DNA of 64,000 nt from PALSA-1353 sp036267155. Its GTDB lineage: Bacteria > Planctomycetota > Phycisphaerae > Tepidisphaerales > Tepidisphaeraceae. Below are positions 15,813 through 24,466 of the stretch, piece after piece. Position 1 is the first letter of the stretch. Each line of letters starts with the position of its first letter. The notes beneath the pieces were generated by a model. The model ran no database searches and was not told the DNA's origin. It was given only the letters and a program-made list of their open reading frames with translations. The stretch is taken from NCBI GenBank assembly GCA_036267155.1, contig DATAWP010000034.1, positions 57,741 to 121,740 of the forward strand, in the 5' to 3' direction. The position numbers and the translations under genes were made by a program.

Positions 15813-17537
15813 TCACTGTTTGCCGCAGGATTCCTCCAGGTCATTGGCCAACGATTCAATCGCGTCGATCTCCGTCAATCTCGGTGCGCGGGATTCGATC
15901 CAGGCGATGGTGCGGTGAAGTTGGTGGCGCGCAAGCTTTTCGAAACGCATGGCGATGGCGCGATTCGCCTGGCGGGTGCGGGCGGCGACCTCGTTGCTCA
16001 GGCGCTCGGTGAGCCAGGTCGCGACCGAATATCCGCCGAGGATCATCAGATCCACGTGGCCGAAAATCGCGTGGTGGGCGGCGACGATGATTGCCAGCAG
16101 GTACGGAGCGGCCTCGGTCCATTGCGTCAGCTTCTCGCCGCCGGGCAGGTGACGCAATAATTTCAACAGCAAAACCGTGTCGCGCGGCGTGGCGTTCCAA
16201 CGCTTTTGCAGCCAGTCGTTCAACTGCTTCAATTCATCGTCGGCAATTTTTCCCGCGTCGGAGGGATCGATCTTGGATTGGGCGTATTGGCCGGCTGGGT
16301 CGGCGAGCCATCGGGCGCCGCAGGAAACCGAACGGATGGCGTCGTCAATCCGGCTTTGGATGATCGTGAACTGATCGACGAGCGTTGCGTTGAAATCGGG
16401 TAATTGGCGCGAGGCGGCGAGATCATCCTCGGCCGAGGGAGATTTGAGATTCGCGCGGCCGTGCATCACCAGTTCCCAGGCGGATCGCGGCAGGCGCACG
16501 AGGATTCCCGGGACTTGACGAACACGGTCGAGGATCCGGCCCGGGCCGATCAGGTAAAGGACGCTGCGCTGCTGCAAGCGGCGTTGCAATTGCTCGGTAA
16601 TGGGATTCACGTCAACGCCGGGAGCCGGAGTTTCCATGGCGTGCAGGGCGGAGACAACGGCATCGACTTCCCGCCGCTGGCCGCGCAAGGGGGCGGTGAT
16701 CTGGTCGCGCAGGCGGCCCAGCACATCCGTGATTCGCAGGGACATTCCGGAAAGGCGCGGCGCGTCATCGGCGGCGTGAAGGGAAGCGATCGCCTGGCGC
16801 AGCGACGGCAAATTGGATTGCGTGGGCGGTTCGTAGGCGGCGTCGTCGCGCGGGACGGCAAAGACCGGAGGATCTTCCCGATCGGCGGAAACCATTTGGC
16901 GATAATCCGCAAGCATCTGCGGCGTTTCGCACTTGTTCATCACGAACAGGACGGGGATCGCGTAACGACGGGCGAGGCGATAATACGGGAGCAATTCGGT
17001 CATCTGATATTTTTCGGGGGAGACGAGAAAGACAATCGCCTCGGCCCAGCGAAAGGCGCGATCGGCCTGGGCGTGATGCGGAGGCTGGTCGCCGTCCAAA
17101 TCGGGAGTGTCCACCAGGACCACGTGGCCGAGGAGATCGTGAGGGGACTCGATCACAATCAGCGAATCGCTCTGGCCGCGGACGGGCAGATCGGACGGCA
17201 ACGCGAGCGCGCGGGGAAGGCCGAGCCAGTTTTCGGGGACATCGCCGGATTTTGCGGCGATGGCGACGGGGCCGGCGGTGAAGGTTCGGCGAAAGCTGGC
17301 GGAGGAAAGATTCGCATCCAGCAGGCGGTTGACCAAGGTGCTCTTTCCGGTTCCGGTGCCGCCGAGGATGCAGACGATCAGGGGGTGCTGATCTTTTCGG
17401 CGGAGGTGGAACAGTGCGGCGGCGGCATCGGCACGCCAGCGGTCGATGGCGGTTGCGCCGGCGGGCGCGCGGGCGCGCAGGGCGGCGACTTTCGCGTCCA
17501 GAGATTCCAGGGGTTTGTCCAGGGATCGGCTGCCCAT
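15813..17537 (-). CDS. Membrane-associated GTPase, second of a tandem pair
   Basis: This 574-residue protein is laid out like its downstream neighbour. Its P-loop is GGTGTGKS (59-66), G3 is DTPDLDG (143-149) and G4 is NKCE (201-204). A predicted helical region carries a hydrophobic stretch near residues 490-520 (APYLLAIIVAAHHAIFG). A 50-residue basic helix precedes the G domain. Equal length and adjacency suggest duplication or obligate heteromeric action, although the two sequences have diverged considerably. A role in membrane remodelling or cell-envelope biogenesis is plausible for a planctomycete; this is inference from architecture only. Confidence 0.8.
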   Translation of the reverse strand: MGSRSLDKPLESLDAKVAALRARAPAGATAIDRWRADAAAALFHLRRKDQHPLIVCILGGTGTGKSTLVNRLLDANLSSASFRRTFTAGPVAIAAKSGDVPENWLGLPRALALPSDLPVRGQSDSLIVIESPHDLLGHVVLVDTPDLDGDQPPHHAQADRAFRWAEAIVFLVSPEKYQMTELLPYYRLARRYAIPVLFVMNKCETPQMLADYRQMVSADREDPPVFAVPRDDAAYEPPTQSNLPSLRQAIASLHAADDAPRLSGMSLRITDVLGRLRDQITAPLRGQRREVDAVVSALHAMETPAPGVDVNPITEQLQRRLQQRSVLYLIGPGRILDRVRQVPGILVRLPRSAWELVMHGRANLKSPSAEDDLAASRQLPDFNATLVDQFTIIQSRIDDAIRSVSCGARWLADPAGQYAQSKIDPSDAGKIADDELKQLNDWLQKRWNATPRDTVLLLKLLRHLPGGEKLTQWTEAAPYLLAIIVAAHHAIFGHVDLMILGGYSVATWLTERLSNEVAARTRQANRAIAMRFEKLARHQLHRTIAWIESRAPRLTEIDAIESLANDLEESCGKQ

Positions 17538-17574
17538 GGGCGAGGTGTGGTTATATCACATCGGTGGGAATGGG

Positions 17575-17909
17575 AGAGGAAGGGAAGCCCACGGGATGCC
17601 ATCCTGTAGCTTTTTGGGGAAGAAGGGGCGTCCTTGAAGTACCCCGCCCAGGCGATGTGCTTGCCGCACCGGCCGCAGGTCGTGTCGTCGATGTTCAAGT
17701 CGATCGCGGAGTCTTGGCCTTCGGTCGCGGCGTTGATCCCGCGTCGGTCGAACCAGATTCGTCACCGTCGGCTTGGAGCGACACCGGGTCCATCCGGTGG
17801 CGATGTGAACAAAGACGGTGAAGGTCGGCTGCGTGAAAGCCGGCGCGAGCAGTTGACAGAGGGCCATCCAGCCCGATACCAAGGCGGCATCCATGCCGAC
17901 CTCCTTCAT
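17575..17909 (-). pseudogene. Decayed DDE transposase remnant
   Basis: Two pieces of one transposase are left in different frames. From 17894 downwards the N-terminal piece reads MDAALVSGWMALCQLLAP and goes on through CRSKPTVTNLV. Around 17700-17610 a second piece reads NIDDTTCGRCGKHIAWAGYF, which includes the DDT block around the first catalytic Asp. Similar transposases are common in planctomycete genomes. The middle and the C-terminus are missing and a frameshift separates the pieces, so it cannot be active. The start codon and ribosome binding site lie inside a long hairpin (17891-17948). Confidence 0.6.
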
Positions 17910-17948
17910 TTGTGTTCTTAGACAAACACAATTGGACGGTCGGCATGG
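17891..17948. repeat. Long nested hairpin over the transposase start
   Basis: An outer perfect 11-bp stem (CCATGCCGACC at 17891-17901 with GGTCGGCATGG at 17938-17948) encloses an inner stem (TTGTGTT at 17910-17916 with AACACAA at 17925-17931). On the minus strand the GGAGG ribosome binding site and the ATG of the transposase remnant lie in the 3' arm of the outer stem, so a transcript entering from outside would fold and hide them. Confidence 0.7.
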
Positions 17949-18069
17949 TGTTTTGCGGAGTCCCCGGGTTCATAAAAAGACCGAAAAATGGCTAAAGTTC
18001 AGATTGTCATTCCTTGAATTCCCGCGTTTCCCGCGATACCGTTCCCTGCCCTAACCGCGGAGTGGATTT

Positions 18070-19275
18070 ATGTTTCCCTTGGCCGAGCGAATGAAGCTGA
18101 TTTCCGAGTCGATCACCCTGGCAGTCTCCGCCAAGGCCAATGCCATGAAAAAGGCGGGAATCGACGTGGTGGGCTTCGGCGCGGGAGAACCGGATTTTGA
18201 TACACCCGCGTTTATCAAGGATGCCGCCAAGGCTGCCCTGGACAAGGGCCAAACCAAATACACTCCGACGCCCTGTTTGCCAGAGTTGAGGGAAGCCATC
18301 GCCAAAAAGTTCAACGTCGAGAACGGCCTACCGTACAAGGCCGACCAGATCAGCACCGGCGCCGGGGGCAAGCACTGCCTTTACATGGCCTTCATGGCCA
18401 TCCTGAATCCCGGCGAAGAGGTGATCATTCCAACCCCGTACTGGGTGAGCTATCCCGAACAGGTGAAGCTGGCGGGCGGAGTATCCAAATTCGTTCGCGG
18501 CGAGGAGGCAAACGGGTTCAAGATTTCGCCATCGCAGCTTGACGCGGCCATCACACCAAAGAGCAAAGTGCTCATCATCAACAGCCCCAGCAACCCCGGC
18601 GGCCATGCGTATTCGCCGGCGGAGTTGAAAGCCCTGGCCGATGTTGTGGCCAAGCAACCGCAACTGATCGTCTTTTCGGATGAGATTTACGAGAAGCTGG
18701 TGTTCGACGGCCTGAAATCGGTCAGTTTCGCCACGCTGCATCCGGATTTGCTGGAGCGGACGCTGACGTTCAACTGTCACAGCAAGAGTTTTGCGATGAC
18801 AGGCTGGCGCATCGGATACGTCGGCGGTCCAAAAACGGCGATCGACGCCATCAACAAGCTTCAAAGCCAGATGACCAGCCATATCACGAGCTTCACGCAG
18901 GTTCCGGCGGCGCTGGCGCTGAGCGATCCGCGCGGGGCCGAGAGCATCGAACAGATGCGCAAGCAATTCGAGAAGCGTGGCCGGCACATCTGGGAGCGAC
19001 TGACGGCTTTGCCGAAAATCACCTGCGTCCGGCCGCAGGGCGCGTTTTATGCGTTTCCGAACGTCAGCGCATATTTCGGCAAGAGCATCGGCGGCAGTCG
19101 CATTACCGACGCGGTCACTTTTGCCGCCGCGCTATTGGAGCAGAGCCACGTCGCGGTGGTTCCCGGAAACGACTGCGGGTTCGATACCCATGTGCGATTC
19201 AGCTTCGCCACGAGCATGGAGCAGATCGACAAGGGCCTCGATCGCGTCGCGGAATTTTTGAAGAAGCTGGGATAA
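18070..19275 (+). CDS. Pyridoxal-phosphate aspartate aminotransferase (class I)
   Basis: This 401-residue fold-type I aminotransferase has the bacterial aspartate or prephenate aminotransferase (subgroup Ib) layout. Features are GAGEPDFDTP at 38-47, the NSPSNPGG motif (171-178), the SDEIYEKL block, PLP Lys239 in HSKSFAMTGWRIGY, and a C-terminal RFSFATS with the carboxylate-binding Arg. It interconverts aspartate and oxaloacetate with glutamate and 2-oxoglutarate; members of this subgroup may also act on prephenate. A GGAG site precedes the ATG by eight bases. The stop lies 3 bp from the convergent polyketide synthase stop. Confidence 0.93.
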   Translation: MFPLAERMKLISESITLAVSAKANAMKKAGIDVVGFGAGEPDFDTPAFIKDAAKAALDKGQTKYTPTPCLPELREAIAKKFNVENGLPYKADQISTGAGGKHCLYMAFMAILNPGEEVIIPTPYWVSYPEQVKLAGGVSKFVRGEEANGFKISPSQLDAAITPKSKVLIINSPSNPGGHAYSPAELKALADVVAKQPQLIVFSDEIYEKLVFDGLKSVSFATLHPDLLERTLTFNCHSKSFAMTGWRIGYVGGPKTAIDAINKLQSQMTSHITSFTQVPAALALSDPRGAESIEQMRKQFEKRGRHIWERLTALPKITCVRPQGAFYAFPNVSAYFGKSIGGSRITDAVTFAAALLEQSHVAVVPGNDCGFDTHVRFSFATSMEQIDKGLDRVAEFLKKLG

Positions 19276-19278
19276 GAC

Positions 19279-20412
19279 CTACCGATTCAGCAGCATTCCC
19301 TCGGCCATCAGTCCCGGCCCCAGTCCTATGGCGACGCAGGGGCCGGAGACTTCGCCGGCCATCTGTCGGAGGATAAAGAGGATCGTCGCCGAAGACATAT
19401 TTCCGTGGCGGGCCAGCACGGCCTGCGAGAATCGCAAATCTTCCGGCTCCAGTTCCAGCGCTTCGCCAACAGCCGCTAGAATCTTGGGACCGCCGGGATG
19501 AATCGCCCAGCCGGCGATATCAGAGATATTCAGATCGCGCCGCGCGAGCCACGATTCGCACCAGGAGCCGAGATGCCGGCGAATGATTGCCGGGACTCCC
19601 GCCGCGAGGGTCATTTCAAATCCATGATCGCCGATCGTCCAGGTCATGGCATCTGGGCTGTCTGGGATGAGATAACTGGAAAAGTCGTCGAGATGCCAGG
19701 CGCCTTCGCCGCCATCGGAAATGCGGCCAATGACCGCCGCCGCCGCGCCGTCGGCAAACAGTGCATTGGCGACAAGCTTGCCGGGATCGGTGCCGTAGGC
19801 CAGGTGCAGGCTGCACAATTCCACGCAGCAAACCAGGACTTTCGCATTGGGATTCGCCGCTGCGTCGCGCGCCGCCGCCAGGGCGTTGAACGCCGCGTGG
19901 CAGCCCATGAACCCCACGTGCAATCTTTGCACCTCGCGCGGAAGAGAAAGCTTTTCGATCAGCGTTGCATCCAGGCCCGGCGAGAAAAATCCCGTGCAGG
20001 ATGCGGTGATCAAATGCGTGATTTGCCCCGGATCGACCTGGGCATCCTCCAGCGCCGCCGCGGCCGCTTGAAGGGCCAGAACCGGAGCCTCGCGCGCATA
20101 CCGCTCCATGCGAGCCGCCGTGGTGGGGCCGCGATCATTGGGGCCGGTGGCCGGCGGATAGAATTTTCTTGGCGCCTCCAGTTGGTCATCTCCGTCGCGG
20201 GCCAGCACCGAGCCGCGCGATTTGATTCCGCTGCGCAGAGACAACCGCTTCAGCCACGCCCGCTGCTCGGGGCCATGGCAGCCCAGGTCCATTGCCACAT
20301 CAAGTATCCGCTCCTGCGACACGGCCGTCGGGGTCGCCGTTCCGATGCCCAGAATGGTTGTGGATAATCTCCCCTGGTGTTTTGGGGAAGCCGTAGCGGC
20401 CAATCGAGTCAT
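19279..20412 (-). CDS. Type III polyketide synthase
   Basis: This 377-residue chalcone/stilbene-synthase-like enzyme iteratively extends an acyl-CoA starter with malonyl-CoA. The catalytic triad is visible: Cys171 in GFMGCHAAFNAL, His305 in WAIHPGG and Asn338 in HGNMSSATIL. The C-terminal loop GLGPGLMAEG is typical. The start at 20412 follows AAAGGAG; it lies 113 bp inside the 3' end of the upstream FAD gene in another frame, a long overlap. It is the last gene of an operon with a methyltransferase and an FAD hydroxylase, reminiscent of the Streptomyces srsA-srsB-srsC phenolic lipid operon, so an alkylresorcinol or alkylpyrone-type product is plausible. Starter specificity is not predictable here. 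Confidence 0.93.
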   Translation of the reverse strand: MTRLAATASPKHQGRLSTTILGIGTATPTAVSQERILDVAMDLGCHGPEQRAWLKRLSLRSGIKSRGSVLARDGDDQLEAPRKFYPPATGPNDRGPTTAARMERYAREAPVLALQAAAAALEDAQVDPGQITHLITASCTGFFSPGLDATLIEKLSLPREVQRLHVGFMGCHAAFNALAAARDAAANPNAKVLVCCVELCSLHLAYGTDPGKLVANALFADGAAAAVIGRISDGGEGAWHLDDFSSYLIPDSPDAMTWTIGDHGFEMTLAAGVPAIIRRHLGSWCESWLARRDLNISDIAGWAIHPGGPKILAAVGEALELEPEDLRFSQAVLARHGNMSSATILFILRQMAGEVSGPCVAIGLGPGLMAEGMLLNR

Positions 20413-21556
20413 GTCGCATCTCCTTTTGCCGCGGCTGAGACACATGAGCGGCGATCCAGTTTGCGATCGCCGGCATGGCGCTTCCCACGGCAATGCCCAC
20501 GGTCAGCACTGCCGGATGGTGCATCATAGGTCGCAGCGCGCGAGACCAGTGTTGTTGCCGGCCGATGAGCCGATGATGATCTCGTTTCCAACGCTCGGGC
20601 AAATCTGCCGGCCACGCTTGCCGAGGCGACGGCAGCATCTGAACGATCTGCCTCGCTCCCGTCGCCGCCCAGGCCATCCCCTCGCCGGTGAACGGCTCGA
20701 CATATCCGCACGCATCGCCGACCGCCAGGACGCGATGGCCGCCGAAATTTTTGCGCCGACGCGTCAACACGCCCGTGCCGCGAAACCGCGGCGATTCCGA
20801 TCCAGTTGGGATCGCCCTTCCGCAGGAACGGAGAATCTCGCGCACCAGCGCCTCGGGTCCCCCCGCCCTCCGGCACGCAACCGGATCGAGGGCCGCCGCC
20901 ATGTGCAGGCGGCGCGACGGCAAGCAAACCAATCCCACGTATCCGGATTTCCCAACGTGCATGTGAATTGCGCCCGGACGAATCGGCCACGGACCGGATT
21001 CGTATGTCGCCGCAACGCCGATCCATGCGTTGCGGGCGACACTCCATTTCGCCCACGTTTCGCCGGCGAGAAATGTTCCGCTAATGCCATCGCAAGCGAG
21101 CACGACGCCGGCGCGAATGGTCTCCATGCGATCGGAGAATTGCAATTTCAGGCTGCGGAACGAATCGCCCGCAGAGGCCGGCAACAGCGATGCGGAAACA
21201 CCGGGCAGAAACTCGCATCCACGGCGGACCGCCTCCGAAACGACGGCCCCGTCCAGGTCCGCTCGCAAAAGCCCCATTTCGCCGGGAATGGAAAGCTCCA
21301 GTGCCGCGCCGCCCGCGTGCCAGAAAACCGAATCGATCGGCTGGGCTTCCTGAATCGCCGCGTCGATTCCAATTTCTCGAAACGCACCTGCCGCCGCGGC
21401 GGTGAGGCATCCGCCGCAGACTTTTTCGCGCGGCCACGCGGACTTTTCTATGAGCAGAACGCGCCACCCCCGCTCGGCAAGCATCGCCGCCGCCGCGCCC
21501 CCCGCCACGCCTGCGCCCACGATCGCCGCATCCCAAAATGTGTCGGAAATGCTCAC
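20300..21556 (-). CDS. FAD-dependent oxidoreductase (geranylgeranyl-reductase/hydroxylase type)
   Basis: This 418-residue flavoprotein has an N-terminal dinucleotide fold (AAIVGAGVAGGAAAAMLAER), the family's KVCGGCLT block and the second FAD motif VLAVGDACGYVEPFTGEGMAWA. It belongs to the class that includes aromatic hydroxylases and geranylgeranyl reductases. The start is a GTG at 21556 which overlaps the methyltransferase stop by 4 bp (GTGA). The C-terminus runs 113 bp into the polyketide synthase gene; the last 35 or so residues look unlike the rest of the protein, so the stop may have moved. In this operon it may hydroxylate or oxidise the polyketide ring. Confidence 0.87.
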   Translation of the reverse strand: MSISDTFWDAAIVGAGVAGGAAAAMLAERGWRVLLIEKSAWPREKVCGGCLTAAAAGAFREIGIDAAIQEAQPIDSVFWHAGGAALELSIPGEMGLLRADLDGAVVSEAVRRGCEFLPGVSASLLPASAGDSFRSLKLQFSDRMETIRAGVVLACDGISGTFLAGETWAKWSVARNAWIGVAATYESGPWPIRPGAIHMHVGKSGYVGLVCLPSRRLHMAAALDPVACRRAGGPEALVREILRSCGRAIPTGSESPRFRGTGVLTRRRKNFGGHRVLAVGDACGYVEPFTGEGMAWAATGARQIVQMLPSPRQAWPADLPERWKRDHHRLIGRQQHWSRALRPMMHHPAVLTVGIAVGSAMPAIANWIAAHVSQPRQKEMRHDSIGRYGFPKTPGEIIHNHSGHRNGDPDGRVAGADT

Positions 21557-22293
21557 GCGGTGTTTGCTCCCATCCTCTCCCACACCAGCAGCATGCGCCA
21601 AGGCCAACAGCGATGAACGTGCACTCCATTCATCCGAGCGCGTGCCGCGAATCCCGCCAGCTCCCGGATTGTCCAAGCCGCCCGCACGCTGACCGGCCCG
21701 TCGTAATGCACAACCGGGCTGCGGCTGAGGAGCCGGGTTCCGATCCACGCGATGACAAATCCGCTTCGGCTTCGCCGTAAATCACTGATCACCACTTGCC
21801 GCCGGGCCATCGCTTGCATTTTCGTTAGAAATTCAATCACCTGCGCCGGCTCCGGAATATGGTGGAGAAACAAACTGCACGTCACGACATCGAAACTCCG
21901 TTGCTGATTCTCGGTCAACCAATCGGCCTGGACGCAACGGCAGGCGACCCCCGCCTGCTCGGCCGCCGCGGCGGCGTTGCGAAGGGCTGTCGCGCTGCGG
22001 TCGAGAAGGGTCAAATCAATCTCAACGCCCGCGTTTTGAGCCGCCGCCACAACGCCGATGGGCACATCTCCGCCGCCGCAAGCGACATCCAGCATCGAAA
22101 TCCGCTTGAGATTTTCCCGCCGGGCCAGCGCGATTATTGGTTTCATCATGTAGTGGACTGTGTTGGAGGCCCTGTTAATCCGCCGCAGCCCATCCAAAGC
22201 GCTTAGATGAGCGGATTCCGTGATGTCTGAACCATCCATGATCTCCGGCGTCACGCGGCGATGATTGGTCAGGATCGGCAACATATCGCTCAT
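21553..22293 (-). CDS. SAM-dependent class I methyltransferase
   Basis: This 246-residue Rossmann-fold methyltransferase carries motif I MLDVACGGGDVPIGV, an acidic end of strand 2 (LTLLDRSATA) and the motif IV region FDVVTCSLFLHHI. The start at 22293 gives a 4-bp ATGA overlap with the oxidoreductase upstream, and its stop overlaps the FAD gene start. The context suggests O- or C-methylation of a phenolic polyketide or quinone-like ring. The C-terminal half, with RSRSGFVIAWIGTRLLSRSP, is similar to enzymes that sit beside type III polyketide synthases. Confidence 0.88.
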   Translation of the reverse strand: MSDMLPILTNHRRVTPEIMDGSDITESAHLSALDGLRRINRASNTVHYMMKPIIALARRENLKRISMLDVACGGGDVPIGVVAAAQNAGVEIDLTLLDRSATALRNAAAAAEQAGVACRCVQADWLTENQQRSFDVVTCSLFLHHIPEPAQVIEFLTKMQAMARRQVVISDLRRSRSGFVIAWIGTRLLSRSPVVHYDGPVSVRAAWTIRELAGFAARARMNGVHVHRCWPWRMLLVWERMGANTA

Positions 22294-23327
22294 GCATCGC
22301 CCCGCACCGCAACGGCGACGCCCGTTTTGCTGCTTTGCCGGGCGGCGTCGAGGAGGGCCATCGTCGGCAAAACGGAGTCGGGTGTCACGGCCGGCTCGCG
22401 TTTGCCGGCGATCGCGCCGGCGAATTGGTCCCAGATTTGACACTCGGTTAAGCCGGCCGGGGCGAGCGAAAGACGACGCGGCGGCTGGGCCGGATCGGCG
22501 GGGGAAAATTCAAGCTCGGCCCAGCGGTTCACGTTGAAATCCGGACTGTGTGGACTTTGCGCCGAGCCGGCGGTTCCGTCGATGTGCCAGCGGGGAAGCG
22601 GGTGCGTGGTCGTCGTATTGATCTCTACGAGGCCGACGGCGCCGTTGTCGAAGTCGATGCAGATGCGGGCGAAATCATCGCAGTCGGTGGACCAAATGTT
22701 CTGACGAAGCTGGGCGAAAACGCGCAGCGGCCGGGCAGGCCGGAGGAGACGCCAGAGTTGGTCGAGGAAATGGCTGCCCCAATCGAGCAATCCCCCGCCG
22801 CCGAAGGCGGCTTCATTGCGCCAATTTGGCCGGTATTCCCGAGCCGCGGGACCGACACAACTGGCCCATTGGCCCAATCGGCTTTCGACGTTGATGATCT
22901 TGCCGAAGACGCCAGCGGCGACGGCATGACTCACCGCCAGAAAATCCGCGTCCCATCGGCGATTGTGAAAAACGCTCAGCACGCGTTGCCGGGAACGGGC
23001 CAGTTCCACCAGTTCGAGCGACTGCGGCAAATCCATGGCCATCGGCTTTTCGAGCATGACGTGCTTGCCGGCGCACAGGGCGGCGGAGGCGTGCTCGAAG
23101 TGCATGGACGTGGGCGTGGATATCAGAACCGCGTCAATGGAGGGATCGGCGTTCAGGGCGTCGATTTGTTCGTGGACGGCAAGGCCGCAGTGTTGTGCCA
23201 ACGCCCGCCGGGCCGGTGTGACATCCGCTACGGCAGCGGCGCGAATGGTTTGGCATTTCTCGAGCCAATGGGCGTGCTGCGATCCGATCCGGCCGAACCC
23301 GATAATACCGACGCGCAAGCCGCTCAT
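22290..23327 (-). CDS. Gfo/Idh/MocA-family oxidoreductase
   Basis: This 345-residue NAD(P)-dependent enzyme has the Rossmann motif VGIIGFGRIGSQHA, the STPTSMHFEHA block, the EKPMA catalytic-lysine motif and the DWGSHFLDQLW segment with the catalytic His. Substrates in this family are mostly sugars or cyclitols, so its place at the head of a polyketide operon is odd; it might glycosyl-modify, reduce or simply be co-transcribed. Its stop overlaps the methyltransferase start by 4 bp. It lies 30 bp after yqgE. Confidence 0.88.
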   Translation of the reverse strand: MSGLRVGIIGFGRIGSQHAHWLEKCQTIRAAAVADVTPARRALAQHCGLAVHEQIDALNADPSIDAVLISTPTSMHFEHASAALCAGKHVMLEKPMAMDLPQSLELVELARSRQRVLSVFHNRRWDADFLAVSHAVAAGVFGKIINVESRLGQWASCVGPAAREYRPNWRNEAAFGGGGLLDWGSHFLDQLWRLLRPARPLRVFAQLRQNIWSTDCDDFARICIDFDNGAVGLVEINTTTTHPLPRWHIDGTAGSAQSPHSPDFNVNRWAELEFSPADPAQPPRRLSLAPAGLTECQIWDQFAGAIAGKREPAVTPDSVLPTMALLDAARQSSKTGVAVAVRGDA

Positions 23328-23357
23328 GAAAAGATCCCGGCGCGCCGGGACTCTGAT

Positions 23358-23903
23358 TTAGTTGACGGTCGGGTCATCCGGAATTCGCGACGGATCGACC
23401 CACTGCCCCAGCAGCCGCCGGCGCATCAGCATCAGCCAGAGGTTGGAGTCCTCCTCGAACACATGGGCCGGTTGAGCGTCGGCGACGATCCAGGAATCCA
23501 TCTCCATTTCCGCCTCGAGCTGCCCCGGCGACCAACCGGCGTATCCGACGAAATACCGCGCCGCGCCAGGCTGGTTCTTCAGCAGCGATTCGATCTTGGA
23601 TTTCTCGGTGGTGAAAAAGACGCCGGGGAGAACGTCGGCATCCTTGACCATTTCGTTGCCGTGCAGAACCATCAGCGGCCCCTCGCACGGGCCGCCCTGA
23701 TGCAGCACGCCCTCGACCTCGCACGGCTCGCCAAGGCTCTGTTCGCACGCCTGTTGGACCGTGATCTGCAGCGGACGATTCAGGATCAACCCCAGGGCGC
23801 CCTGATCATTGTGCTGAACCATGAGCACGACCGACCGCGCGAAATTCGGATCGGCCAATCGCGGCGAAGCCAACAGAAGTTTGCCCTGGGTGGAATCCAT
23901 CAC
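23358..23903 (-). CDS. YqgE/AlgH family protein
   Basis: This 181-residue protein belongs to the YqgE/AlgH (UPF0301) family. It begins with QGKLLLASPRLADPNFARSV, has the LGLILNRPL block and a GYAGWSPGQLEAE motif, all in the expected order. The molecular function is not settled in the literature I know. It is the first gene of the minus-strand series leading into the polyketide operon, 30 bp ahead of the oxidoreductase. Confidence 0.92.
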   Translation of the reverse strand: MMDSTQGKLLLASPRLADPNFARSVVLMVQHNDQGALGLILNRPLQITVQQACEQSLGEPCEVEGVLHQGGPCEGPLMVLHGNEMVKDADVLPGVFFTTEKSKIESLLKNQPGAARYFVGYAGWSPGQLEAEMEMDSWIVADAQPAHVFEEDSNLWLMLMRRRLLGQWVDPSRIPDDPTVN

Positions 23904-23965
23904 TGCGAAAACGATATCGGATTTTAGGTCGGGACGTAAGCGGAAATCCGGCTATCGAGCAGGTC

Positions 23966-24466
23966 TTATTTGATTGGCTTTTGTGCCAGCTTCCGCGCCA
24001 CCTCTCGCTCTATCGCGGCGATCAGGTGTTCACCGGGAATTCGGATAGTGGTTTGCTGAAGCTTTTCAAGAACGGCGCGGAGGTCCAAAAGATTTTGCTC
24101 GGCAGCGCGCTCGATAATTGCCAAAGTCGGCAAGGGAAACAAACCCTCCCGAATGGCGATCGTACTACCCCGGCGTTCGTCCATGAGAATATCCAGAACG
24201 TGGCTCTCTTTGGCGAGCGAGATCGCATCGGCTTCACCAGGGCCGAGCCGGGCCGTGGAAGGAAGCCGAGACAATGGGTCTACTACTTTCAGCCAAGCAG
24301 GACGCGCCTCGGCCCATCGCCGCACAACCTCGGGGGCCTTCGGATGATTAAGCTCGCGGAGCACCGCCCGTGGCGCGTACACATGCTGGAACAGCTTCGG
24401 AAGCACATCAATCGCATTGATGAGCACGAGATAGTTTAGGGGAGTGGTGTCGGAAACGACGATCAC
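23966..24466 (-). CDS. PIN-like DUF3368 toxin
   Basis: This 166-residue PIN-fold protein is the probable nuclease toxin of a type II toxin-antitoxin pair. Acidic residues that would bind the metal are Asp6 (VVSDTTPLN), the Glu in GPGEADAIS and the Asp in DILMDERRG. The GTG start overlaps the antitoxin stop by 4 bp (GTGA). DUF3368 proteins paired with UPF0175 antitoxins are a known combination. Confidence 0.85.
   Translation of the reverse strand: MIVVSDTTPLNYLVLINAIDVLPKLFQHVYAPRAVLRELNHPKAPEVVRRWAEARPAWLKVVDPLSRLPSTARLGPGEADAISLAKESHVLDILMDERRGSTIAIREGLFPLPTLAIIERAAEQNLLDLRAVLEKLQQTTIRIPGEHLIAAIEREVARKLAQKPIK

Noticed and set aside
16404..17609. 401-codon Gly-rich plus-strand frame opposite the second GTPase
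   Set aside because: The G-motifs of the minus-strand protein are intact, and the plus-strand product is repetitive Gly/Asp/Arg with no family similarity.
22548..23927. 459-codon plus-strand frame opposite Gfo/Idh and yqgE
   Set aside because: It spans two well-conserved minus-strand genes and has low-complexity composition typical of a shadow frame.
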